Source: a virus
Reading direction: 5' to 3' (one strand)
Length of the DNA: 38,515 nucleotides
IMG/VR virus record: IMGVR_UViG_3300035698_013945
Coordinates: 1 to 38,515 of that record
Shown here: positions 6,112 through 13,103 of the stretch, piece after piece
Numbering within the stretch: position 1 is the stretch's first letter
Layout: each line of letters opens with the position of its first letter
Notes under the pieces: generated by a model
The model's database searches: none
Told to the model about the DNA's origin: nothing
Seen by the model: the letters and a program-made list of their open reading frames with translations, nothing else
Program-made: the position numbers and the translations under genes

Positions 6112-6461
6112 TGACAGAGATACCGGTGGAAGGTGAGAATCGCCGACTGCATCAGTTGAATGGCGATATGAAAGTGACCATTGGCTATATGGCATTTTCA
6201 ATGAACAAAACAGACAGAGAAGCAGTATGGCATACAAATGCCCAAGCTTGTGAAGTGGTAAAATGTGCAGACAAAGAAGCAGTATGGTACACAGATACGC
6301 AAGCTGATGAAGTGGTAAAATGCACAGAGACGGGTTGGGTAGCGCAAGCTTGGACATGGAAAGACGAGAGCAAACACATAGTGCTTGTGTTCACCGGAGA
6401 CTGGACCAAGGGGGCGGTGACTGATATGTGTAACCGATTACACGCGAGAGGGAAAATGTAA
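6108..6461 (+). CDS. Unknown protein with a 19-residue tandem duplication
   Basis: 117 residues from ATG 6108 (ATGA overlap with the nuclease stop); a second ATG follows at once. Residues 38-56 and 57-75 are near copies built on EAVW...TQADEVVKC, each containing a Cys and a Trp. The C-terminal half (WVAQAWTWKDESKHIVLVF) looks beta-rich. No known family is recognised. Base composition of the repeat is more A-rich than its neighbours. Placement in the recombination cassette says only that it is coexpressed with it. Confidence 0.7.
   Translation: MMTEIPVEGENRRLHQLNGDMKVTIGYMAFSMNKTDREAVWHTNAQACEVVKCADKEAVWYTDTQADEVVKCTETGWVAQAWTWKDESKHIVLVFTGDWTKGAVTDMCNRLHARGKM
6219..6332 (+). repeat. 57-bp in-frame tandem duplication
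   Basis: Units 6219-6275 and 6276-6332 share GAAGCAGTATGG and GAAGTGGTAAAATG blocks at a fixed 57-bp offset and have diverged mostly at scattered sites. Confidence 0.85.
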
Positions 6462-6781
6462 TGAATTACTTGGCAGAGTTGGCGGCTATTCACGAAAACA
6501 CCAAGACGCTGACACCAGCAGAGACCGCCAAAGTGTACGAGATGCTAATGCAATTGAACACCGACGGATTAACTCGTTCAGCTGCAATAGAAGTGCCACA
6601 TATAAGCTATGTGGTTGAAGTGGTACCGGGTGTAGACACAGCTTACCTATCTGGTAAAGAGGACTGGGGTAATGCGTTGGTGATATACCGGTGGGTAGAC
6701 GGTAACCCAATGCTTTTGGATTTCTTGTGGTGTCATCAGGACTACACGATGCACAATGCAAAAGCAGGAGGTAAGGTATAG
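6461..6781 (+). CDS. Hypothetical protein
   Basis: 106 residues starting at ATG 6461 inside the preceding TAA (TAATG), with GAGAGGG upstream. The N-terminal third is predicted helical (LAELAAIHENTKTLTPAETAKVYEML); the rest is beta-like with several Trp and Tyr residues. There is no recognisable motif or signal. It lies tightly between the duplicated-repeat gene and the Sak4-like gene, so it belongs to the same operon. Confidence 0.7.
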   Translation: MNYLAELAAIHENTKTLTPAETAKVYEMLMQLNTDGLTRSAAIEVPHISYVVEVVPGVDTAYLSGKEDWGNALVIYRWVDGNPMLLDFLWCHQDYTMHNAKAGGKV

Positions 6782-7573
6782 ATGGCCGGTATCACGAAAA
6801 TGAATGCGGTAGTGATGAGACCTAGCAGGTTGACCGTTTGCACTGAGGGCAGAGAGAAGTCTGGCAAGTCTAAGTTTGCCCTTTCGGCACCTGGACCCAT
6901 TTTGTATATAGAGAGCGATTCGAGTTACATCGGTCCCTTATCCGATACGGTGGAAACCGGCAAGAAAGTAGAGCATTTGCATTTCGAATACGATGCTGGT
7001 GATAAAGCCGGGTCGTCCGCTATCTGGGATGAATTACACGATGAGGTATTGTCGACGATCGGCAAAGATCCGATCAGCGGGAAATGGCAAAAGAACCACA
7101 CCCCGGCTTTCCGCACCATTGTATTCGACACGGCTACTGAACTGTATAACCTGTCGCGTGCTCGGCGCGGTGTTGCCCAAGGTGGTATGCCACAGGCATA
7201 CGGTGCGGTATACGCCGACATGAACGTCATCACCCGAGCATTGTCGGACCCGAGAAACGACAAAGTCAATGCGATCTTCATTCACCGGGTGAAGCGCGAG
7301 TTCAAAATGGGCGTTGCCCAAGAGAAAAGCAGTTGGTTCGGTAACTATGAACGGTCCGGCTACCGCGATCTACCCAGTGAGGTACAGGTCAATCTGAAGC
7401 ACATGTATCGACCTGGGGCCATGGGTGATTCGGGTGAGTTCATCACCACAGTCTTGTCATCCGGAGTCAACCATAAGACCTATGAGATGGAATTCGAGGG
7501 TATGATGTCGAACTTTCTGTCCCTGGTCATGGCGACGTACCCAAAGGCAAACCTGAAAGAATGGGGATTTTGA
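6782..7573 (+). CDS. Sak4-like RecA-fold ATPase (recombinase)
   Basis: 263 residues. Walker A GREKSGKS at residues 23-30, Walker B TIVFD ending at Asp116, and a following region (IFIHRVKREF) typical of phage AAA/RecA-core proteins. Sak4 proteins are short RecA-like recombinases that promote single-strand annealing, usually with a phage SSB; this matches the putative SSB and exonuclease genes just upstream. The extra C-terminal region of full RecA is absent. The gene starts right after the preceding stop, with an AGGAGG sequence just before it. Confidence 0.83.
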   Translation: MAGITKMNAVVMRPSRLTVCTEGREKSGKSKFALSAPGPILYIESDSSYIGPLSDTVETGKKVEHLHFEYDAGDKAGSSAIWDELHDEVLSTIGKDPISGKWQKNHTPAFRTIVFDTATELYNLSRARRGVAQGGMPQAYGAVYADMNVITRALSDPRNDKVNAIFIHRVKREFKMGVAQEKSSWFGNYERSGYRDLPSEVQVNLKHMYRPGAMGDSGEFITTVLSSGVNHKTYEMEFEGMMSNFLSLVMATYPKANLKEWGF

Positions 7574-7574
7574 A

Positions 7575-7784
7575 ATGATCTACCGGCAGACGATCTACAG
7601 TAATCAGTGGGTCATTTCACTGGATCAGAATTCCGATGGGAAGCCGCGAAAGTTCTCAGCCACCTGCAAGAATAAAGATTACGAGTATCCCGAGGTGAAG
7701 GGTGCGGTCAAGAATGGTCAGGATACCATCAGGGTTATCCAAGAGGCCATCATGGCAGCAGTAGAGAAGCTGAGGGAAACTTGA
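7575..7784 (+). CDS. Small hypothetical protein
   Basis: 69 residues, starting one base after the Sak4-like gene stop, with only a purine-rich leader as ribosome binding site, so translational coupling is likely. An N-terminal beta-like part (IYRQTIYSNQWVISLD) precedes a C-terminal helix (TIRVIQEAIMAAVEKL). No family is recognised. The stop overlaps the TTG start of the next gene. Confidence 0.65.
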   Translation: MIYRQTIYSNQWVISLDQNSDGKPRKFSATCKNKDYEYPEVKGAVKNGQDTIRVIQEAIMAAVEKLRET

Positions 7785-8509
7785 TAGACGTGGATGACAG
7801 GATTGGGAGCAAGGAATTGTTCCCCCTGTTTCCAAACGGGACAGCAAGGTTACGGCGATTTGATTATGGTGACATGTCTTTCGTTGGAAATGGACCCCAA
7901 GGTATGCCATACCGGATTGGCATTGAGCGTAAACGGATTACGGATATGCTATCATCCATGGCGAGTAACCGGTTACAGGGGCACCAGTTGAAAGTGGCTA
8001 CCAGAATGTGTCACCGGGTCTACCTGGTGATCGAGGGTGTGTGGAAGTGCTCAGACTCCGGGTTCATTCAGCATTACTACCGGGGTGGTTGGCATAATAT
8101 CAGTCTCGGAAACCGGGAATTTCTCTACTCAGAGCTACTCGGTTATCTGCAGACGATTCGGGAATTCTTCGGCACCTCAGTAATACAGACCGGTAGCCCG
8201 AATGAGACCGTAAGGGCCGTCATCAACTTGCACGGTTGGTGGGTGAGTAAACGGTATGACGAGCATAAATCACATCTCGCGAAGCATATACCAGTAGCAC
8301 TGGCAAACCCGAGTCTGGTCTTTCGGATGGCGGTAGAGTTGCCTGGTGTCGGTATTAAACGGGCAGTAGAAGTGGACAAAACATTTGACTCAGTGCTTGA
8401 GATGGTGAACGGAGACGTTGATACATGGGCAGCAATAGAAGGAGTCGGCAAGGTGACAGCGAAGAAGTGCGTAAACGCACTACAAGGGAAAAGTATTCAG
8501 AATACATGA
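7781..8509 (+). CDS. ERCC4/XPF-like nuclease with helix-hairpin-helix
   Basis: 242 residues. The nuclease motif is present as RRFDYGD (Asp28, Asp31) followed by GIERKRITD (Glu49-Arg50-Lys51, Asp55), matching the ERKx3D signature of XPF/MUS81 nucleases. The C-terminus has two helix-hairpin-helix elements, LPGVGIKRA (about 188) and IEGVGKVTAKK (about 220), which in this family bind branched DNA. The predicted role is cutting branched or flap DNA during replication or recombination. Start TTG 7781 overlaps the preceding stop as TTGA; GAGGGA lies just upstream. It is much shorter than eukaryotic XPF and similar to phage and archaeal single-chain forms. Confidence 0.88.
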   Translation: MIDVDDRIGSKELFPLFPNGTARLRRFDYGDMSFVGNGPQGMPYRIGIERKRITDMLSSMASNRLQGHQLKVATRMCHRVYLVIEGVWKCSDSGFIQHYYRGGWHNISLGNREFLYSELLGYLQTIREFFGTSVIQTGSPNETVRAVINLHGWWVSKRYDEHKSHLAKHIPVALANPSLVFRMAVELPGVGIKRAVEVDKTFDSVLEMVNGDVDTWAAIEGVGKVTAKKCVNALQGKSIQNT

Positions 8510-8766
8510 ATTCTGCCCATTGGAAGACAATTCGGAAAGTGGCTTTAGATCTGGCCAATCATCGGTGTGCTTTATGTGCAGCAACAGAAAATCTCGAAGT
8601 ACACCACAATAGGTACCGTGGTTGGTATCAAGAGCGTATTTACGATTTAACAGTACTGTGTCACGATTGCCATATGATGATTACGCCTGCGGTGAAACAG
8701 AAACACCAGGAAGCAAAGGATAGAGGATGTCCGGTTACACCATACCGAAAGGACACTACGCAATAG
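8425..8766 (+). CDS. HNH endonuclease
   Basis: 113 residues with a complete HNH core: Cys48-x2-Cys51, LEVHHN with His60 and His61, then YDLTVLCHDCH with Cys79-x2-Cys82. The preceding YSEYMNSAHWKTIRK is the usual N-terminal helix of this family. ATG 8425 is preceded by GGAGA at 8411-8415 and keeps that helix intact; ATG 8506 would delete part of it. The first 85 bases overlap the XPF-like gene in another frame. It may be a free-standing homing-type nuclease or one that serves packaging, as in HK97-type phages, though it is 4.6 kb from the terminase. Confidence 0.88.
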   Translation: MGSNRRSRQGDSEEVRKRTTREKYSEYMNSAHWKTIRKVALDLANHRCALCAATENLEVHHNRYRGWYQERIYDLTVLCHDCHMMITPAVKQKHQEAKDRGCPVTPYRKDTTQ

Positions 8767-9245
8767 ACGTGCAGGTGATCCGAGGTTTGCTGGCCTTATG
8801 GATAACCAGTTACGCTGTTGAATACCCGAAACGTAACAGCAACTTGGCTGTGTTTGCTTTGGAATCCGGTATGTCGCTAGACGTGGTGAACAAGATGGCC
8901 TCGAGTGAGCAACGGAAAATGGGAATTTCGGTCTGCCAGATGGCGGAGTTTTTTGGCCTGCATCCGGCTCAACTGATGGCTGGTTATGAGAAACGGAGAC
9001 AGGGTCTTATGTATCGTGGGAAAAAAGCGCAAAGCGTCACGCTGTTGTCCAGCAGGTTAACGTCGTTGCGGGGTATCCTCACACCGACCAAGTTCAACGG
9101 GGTACTGATGGAGTTTGAATTCACCGACCCCGGCGTATCCGGCTGGCATCCGCTCGCGTCTTTGGCAGCGTCACGCGGCGGGGTAACCGATCTCTGTAAA
9201 GCAATGGAGCAGATGACGGCGTTGGAAGACGCAGAGGGGGCGTAA
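8727..9245 (+). CDS. Hypothetical protein, possible helix-turn-helix
   Basis: 172 residues from ATG 8727, with AAAGGATAGAGG just upstream, overlapping the HNH gene by 40 bases. The section ISVCQMAEFFGLHPAQLMAGY has the spacing and Ala/Gly pattern of a helix-turn-helix, and MSLDVVNKM before it is similar, so a DNA-binding role is possible. The C-terminal half has no motif I know. It shares one base with the polymerase start (TAATG), so it is coupled to it. Confidence 0.65.
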   Translation: MSGYTIPKGHYAIDVQVIRGLLALWITSYAVEYPKRNSNLAVFALESGMSLDVVNKMASSEQRKMGISVCQMAEFFGLHPAQLMAGYEKRRQGLMYRGKKAQSVTLLSSRLTSLRGILTPTKFNGVLMEFEFTDPGVSGWHPLASLAASRGGVTDLCKAMEQMTALEDAEGA

Positions 9246-11788
9246 TGGCAGTTTACGGCTACGGTCCACTGCCTGCGGATCTGATGATCGTCGGAGATGT
9301 GCCAAGCATGGAAGACGTGGCGACCGGTAGGCCATTTTCAGGCGGTCCCGGCCACGAGTTGACTAATTACCTGGTTGCCCACAAGATTGACCGTGACACA
9401 GCCTACCTTACCAATCTGGTGAAAGAGAAATCGGCCAAGAAGGGCAAACCCACGATAACGGAGATCGAAGAGTGGGCACCCACGTTGGAAGAAGAGCTAC
9501 GGGTGTGCGAACCCCTGGTCATCGCAGCCGTAGGTAGGGTTGCTATCCAGTGGTTTCTCAAGTCGCCCAAGGCCAATGTGGAAGACGTACACGGTATCCC
9601 GTTTCAGTTAGACGTGGACGGGCCGATCATTGTGCCATGCTATGACCCTGCCGGTGGTATGAAGGTTACCAGTAACATGATGCACATTATGGATGACTTC
9701 TACGTGGTCAGTCAGGCATTACAGGGTAAAGTGAAACCTCGGACATCTGTAATGCCGGTAGAGCGTGAACGCGACTACCGATTGGCAACCAGTCCGAATG
9801 ATCTCTGGGACATGGGTTTCGGTGATGCGGCGGTGATCGGTTGCGATACTGAGTGGACCGATAAGGAAACCTGGTGTTACTCGCTGAGTTGTGAACCGAA
9901 TACTGGTCTGGTGGTTCGGGTTGGCTCCGGCGGTAACCCCAAGGTAGTCAAGGCCATGAATCAGATACTGAATGCCGATGACGTGGAGGTGGTGTTTCAC
10001 CATGCCTTGGCCGACTTGCCGAAACTGGATGCGGATAACGTCAGACCCAAGGCTATCCGTGACACGATTATCCAGTCGTACCTGCTCGGTCGCTACCCAC
10101 AAGCGTTGAAAAGCCTCGCCTACCGGTTACTCGGTGAACGGATGCTGTCATACAGTGACATGGTCGGGCCTTACAGCCGAGGTAAAGAGTTGGCCTACCT
10201 GCAACAGGTAGCGGTTACCGAGTGGGATCAACCAGCAGCTTATCCGGTACGCAATGCGACCAATGGGAAGTTGAAAATTCGCACACCCGCCAAACCTGAT
10301 AAGCGGGCACAGCGGATATTGAACGACATGGAAAAGAAAGGCGACGAGGTAGATCTACGCCACCGATGGGGTCTGGTAGCACCGGAAGACGGGCGGTCCA
10401 TGGTAGAGTCAGCCATTGGATCGATGCCGTTAGCTTGGATCGATGATGTTCCCGAGGAACTGGCAATACCCTACGCTGCCAGAGATGCTGACGTGACACT
10501 CAGGGTGTTCAATGTCTTGTCTGAACAGATCGAGACCGAAGGGTTGGCGGAAATCGAACAGGTAGACACCGCGACTCTTCGAATGATATCGGATATGCAA
10601 ACCCGTGGAATCAAGGTAGATCGGGAACATTTCAAGTCACTGGACAGGCAGTTCAACGGTAAACTGTTTTCGTTTACACAGCAGTTGGACCAGTGTACTG
10701 GCTACCATGTCAACCCTGGATCTGGACCGCAGGTGGTAAAAGCTATGGTCAACGAGGGAAAGGTTCCCATGGACGGGGTGATATCGGTCACCTCGGATAA
10801 GCTGGAACTGTGGGGGCAGCATTCTGAGATCGCAAAATCCGTAAGTGAATGTCGGAAATTCGGTAAACTACTGTCCACTTACGTAAATCTGCCTGACGTG
10901 GCAGACATGGATGACCGGATACACACTTCGTTCAACATTACCAGAACGGAAACTGGCCGTCTATCGTCATCTCGACCCAATCTTCAGAACATTCCCCAGA
11001 AGACTGATGAAGGCCAAGAGATCAGGTCTGGCTTTGTCCCGTCGGAAGGTTGCACCTTTTTGTCGATCGATTACTCGCAGATCGAGTTGCGCGTGGGTGC
11101 TCACATATCTGGTGACGAAAACATGCTATCAGCCTATCGGAATGGTGAAGACCTTCATACCTACACTGCCAGTCGTGTATTCGGCATTCCAGCCGAGGAC
11201 GTGCACCCGAAGAAACACCGGTACCCGTGCAAAACGATGAATTTTCAAATCTTCTACGGTGCTACGGCATACGGGTTGAAGAAAAGCATGGATGAAGAGG
11301 GGTTGGACTGGTCTGAAGACGACTGTGAGTCATTTCGAAAAGAGTGGTTCAAGCTCTACCCTGGTGTGGCCAGGTGGATCGAAACGATCAGGGGGTTTGC
11401 TAGACGGAAGGGTTTCGTGGTCGACATGTTTGGTCGTCGCCGTTGGATACCAGAGGTGTTCAGTGTTCACGATCGGATTGTCAACGCCGGTCTACGTCAA
11501 GCGACTAACATGCCGATTCAGTCTTCTGCTCAAGGTGTGTTGAAAATTGCCATGGATAAGGTGACACCGTTTTACCTGAACCAGTTATCCCATGGGGTTA
11601 CCCTTTGGCCATTGATCCAGATACACGATGAGCTCTTGTTTGAAGTGGGTAAAGTTAACTTGGATTCGATTGTAAATCCACTGAAGTTCATAATGGAAAA
11701 CGCGGTGCAACTGGATGTCCCGATCGAGTGTGACGTGGAGGTAGCAATGACATGGCGCGATCTAAAGGCGTATTCGCCCCCGACGTAG
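9245..11788 (+). CDS. polA: Family A DNA polymerase with N-terminal UDG-like domain
   Basis: 847 residues in three parts. Residues 1-160 resemble the uracil-DNA glycosylase superfamily (GDVPSMEDVATGRPFSG, as in motif 1 of family 4/5), but the Fe-S cysteines are absent and the usual His-Pro motif reads YDPAGG, so glycosylase activity is doubtful. Residues about 195-500 are the 3'-5' exonuclease (Asp201-x-Glu203, FHHALADLP, YAARDAD). The polymerase has motif A LSIDYSQIELR (Asp near 609), motif B with Lys663 in KTMNFQIFYG, and motif C QIHDELLFEV (Asp795). The residue aligned with E. coli Phe762 is Phe, which is associated with lytic phages. There is no 5'-3' exonuclease domain. UDG-PolA fusions are known in SPO1-like phages. 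Confidence 0.95.
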   Translation: MAVYGYGPLPADLMIVGDVPSMEDVATGRPFSGGPGHELTNYLVAHKIDRDTAYLTNLVKEKSAKKGKPTITEIEEWAPTLEEELRVCEPLVIAAVGRVAIQWFLKSPKANVEDVHGIPFQLDVDGPIIVPCYDPAGGMKVTSNMMHIMDDFYVVSQALQGKVKPRTSVMPVERERDYRLATSPNDLWDMGFGDAAVIGCDTEWTDKETWCYSLSCEPNTGLVVRVGSGGNPKVVKAMNQILNADDVEVVFHHALADLPKLDADNVRPKAIRDTIIQSYLLGRYPQALKSLAYRLLGERMLSYSDMVGPYSRGKELAYLQQVAVTEWDQPAAYPVRNATNGKLKIRTPAKPDKRAQRILNDMEKKGDEVDLRHRWGLVAPEDGRSMVESAIGSMPLAWIDDVPEELAIPYAARDADVTLRVFNVLSEQIETEGLAEIEQVDTATLRMISDMQTRGIKVDREHFKSLDRQFNGKLFSFTQQLDQCTGYHVNPGSGPQVVKAMVNEGKVPMDGVISVTSDKLELWGQHSEIAKSVSECRKFGKLLSTYVNLPDVADMDDRIHTSFNITRTETGRLSSSRPNLQNIPQKTDEGQEIRSGFVPSEGCTFLSIDYSQIELRVGAHISGDENMLSAYRNGEDLHTYTASRVFGIPAEDVHPKKHRYPCKTMNFQIFYGATAYGLKKSMDEEGLDWSEDDCESFRKEWFKLYPGVARWIETIRGFARRKGFVVDMFGRRRWIPEVFSVHDRIVNAGLRQATNMPIQSSAQGVLKIAMDKVTPFYLNQLSHGVTLWPLIQIHDELLFEVGKVNLDSIVNPLKFIMENAVQLDVPIECDVEVAMTWRDLKAYSPPT

Positions 11789-12036
11789 ATCAGGGTGGGC
11801 AGGTACATGAGTATCCGCAATATCCGAAGATGATGATATCGATGCTCGAACGGGCATCGTTTTCACAAGGGTGGCTCTGCTGGCTACGCGGAGGCTACAT
11901 AACGGATAATCCTGAACCTGGGTTTATCAACGGCAGGGTAAACCAGTATCATGGTATCTGGGCAACTGGGTACGAAGCGGCCAAAAAAGTGAATCCTGGA
12001 ATCACCAGGATGAAGCGCAAACGGAAAGAAGGGTAA
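11752..12036 (+). CDS. Small basic protein of unknown function
   Basis: 94 residues, beginning at ATG 11752 about ten bases after GGAGG and overlapping the polymerase by 37 bases. It contains a Gly/Trp-rich middle (FSQGWLCWLRGGYI, HGIWATGYEAAKK) and a strongly basic end (TRMKRKRKEG). Trp-rich small phage proteins of this sort are often of unknown role. It closes the replication cassette one base before the next gene. Confidence 0.65.
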   Translation: MARSKGVFAPDVDQGGQVHEYPQYPKMMISMLERASFSQGWLCWLRGGYITDNPEPGFINGRVNQYHGIWATGYEAAKKVNPGITRMKRKRKEG

Positions 12037-12037
12037 C

Positions 12038-12409
12038 ATGGCGAAGAAGAAACCGGTCAAGTTGTTCAGTGATCTACCGGTCACACGGAAGACAAAAAGA
12101 CTCGCAGTGGCATTCGAGAAACGTGATCGGGCAAACGCGCTGAAGGAAGAGGCCGATGCGTTGGTTGAACAGGCGAATGCGATCGCTGCACCGATTCTGG
12201 CAGAGTTGGACACCTCGGTGCTGTTACCAGGTTCCGGTACACTGTCGCACATCCCTGAGACTATGGCACCATCATTCAACCGTGGTCTACTCCGAGACCA
12301 TCTAACCGGAAACTTGGGACTGTCACCACAGGACGTGGAAGATGCGTTCACTGCCGCATCACCTGAAAAGGAGAGGGCAGAAAGTGTCCGATACAACCCA
12401 GAAAAGTAA
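12038..12409 (+). CDS. Hypothetical coiled-coil protein
   Basis: 123 residues. Residues 20-55 are highly charged and alanine-rich (KRLAVAFEKRDRANALKEEAD) and likely form a coiled coil; the C-terminal half contains LLRDHLTGNLGLSPQDVEDAF, possibly a small helical domain. No family is recognised. It is directly before the putative small terminase and overlaps it by 26 bases. A packaging accessory role is only a positional guess. Confidence 0.65.
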   Translation: MAKKKPVKLFSDLPVTRKTKRLAVAFEKRDRANALKEEADALVEQANAIAAPILAELDTSVLLPGSGTLSHIPETMAPSFNRGLLRDHLTGNLGLSPQDVEDAFTAASPEKERAESVRYNPEK

Positions 12410-13103
12410 ACCCGCCAAGCCCCAAGGTCGACCCAAGGGCGCAAGAAACATCCAACCGGCTGTGAAAAAAAGGGGCCGACCGCCGGGCACGCGGAAAAAA
12501 CCACTGGGTAAAGCGAAGGATCTGCAAAATGAGGGCACGGATGAACAAGTCCGTGCCTTCGAAACGTGGTATAGTCTCGGGCAGCCGAATATGCCTGACT
12601 TGGCCGTCCACCTGCTAGAACCCGGTTTCAATGAAGAAGACATAAACCGAGCCGCCGCCAAGATGCGGGCATGGTTGGCCGATTTCCAATGGGAGCGTGA
12701 AGCCGAACAGCGCGATTACGAGTTCAAGAAGAAAGCCATCGAATCCAGTGACATGGATTTACTTCGCCGTCAGAATGAACGCATCACCGGTATGGATCAG
12801 AAGATCGAAGCGATCGAGGAGTCGTTTCTCCAGGCATACAAGGTTAAAATGGTCAATGGTGAACCCAAGTTAGAGTTGAAGTTCGAGATTTCATCAGTAG
12901 AAGATCTTGCGAAACTCGGCATGGTCCACGAGAAGTTCATGAAGACCCAGACAGCCCTACTGTCATCCATTAAACGGGATGAGTCCGATGAGGCATTCCA
13001 AGAGTTGATGCAGTACCCGCAAGAAGAGCGGACACAGCTTTTCCATGCTGCACGTAAAGCATCACAGGGTCAGGCCGGGTTTGAAATAGAGGATGCCAAG
13101 TGA
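12384..13103 (+). CDS. Putative small terminase subunit with AT-hooks
   Basis: 239 residues from GTG 12384, which follows GGAGAGGG at 12369-12376. The N-terminus carries two AT-hook-like motifs, GRPKGARN and RGRPPGTRK, in a very basic stretch of about 40 residues. The remainder is helical, with charged coiled-coil segments (REAEQRDYEFKKKAIESS). Its place immediately before the large terminase, with a GTGA overlap, and a DNA-binding N-terminus fit the subunit that recognises the packaging site. Sequence alone does not prove the assignment. The longer in-frame ATG (12342) is disfavoured because it lacks a ribosome binding site and lies within the preceding gene. Confidence 0.7.
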   Translation: MSDTTQKSKPAKPQGRPKGARNIQPAVKKRGRPPGTRKKPLGKAKDLQNEGTDEQVRAFETWYSLGQPNMPDLAVHLLEPGFNEEDINRAAAKMRAWLADFQWEREAEQRDYEFKKKAIESSDMDLLRRQNERITGMDQKIEAIEESFLQAYKVKMVNGEPKLELKFEISSVEDLAKLGMVHEKFMKTQTALLSSIKRDESDEAFQELMQYPQEERTQLFHAARKASQGQAGFEIEDAK

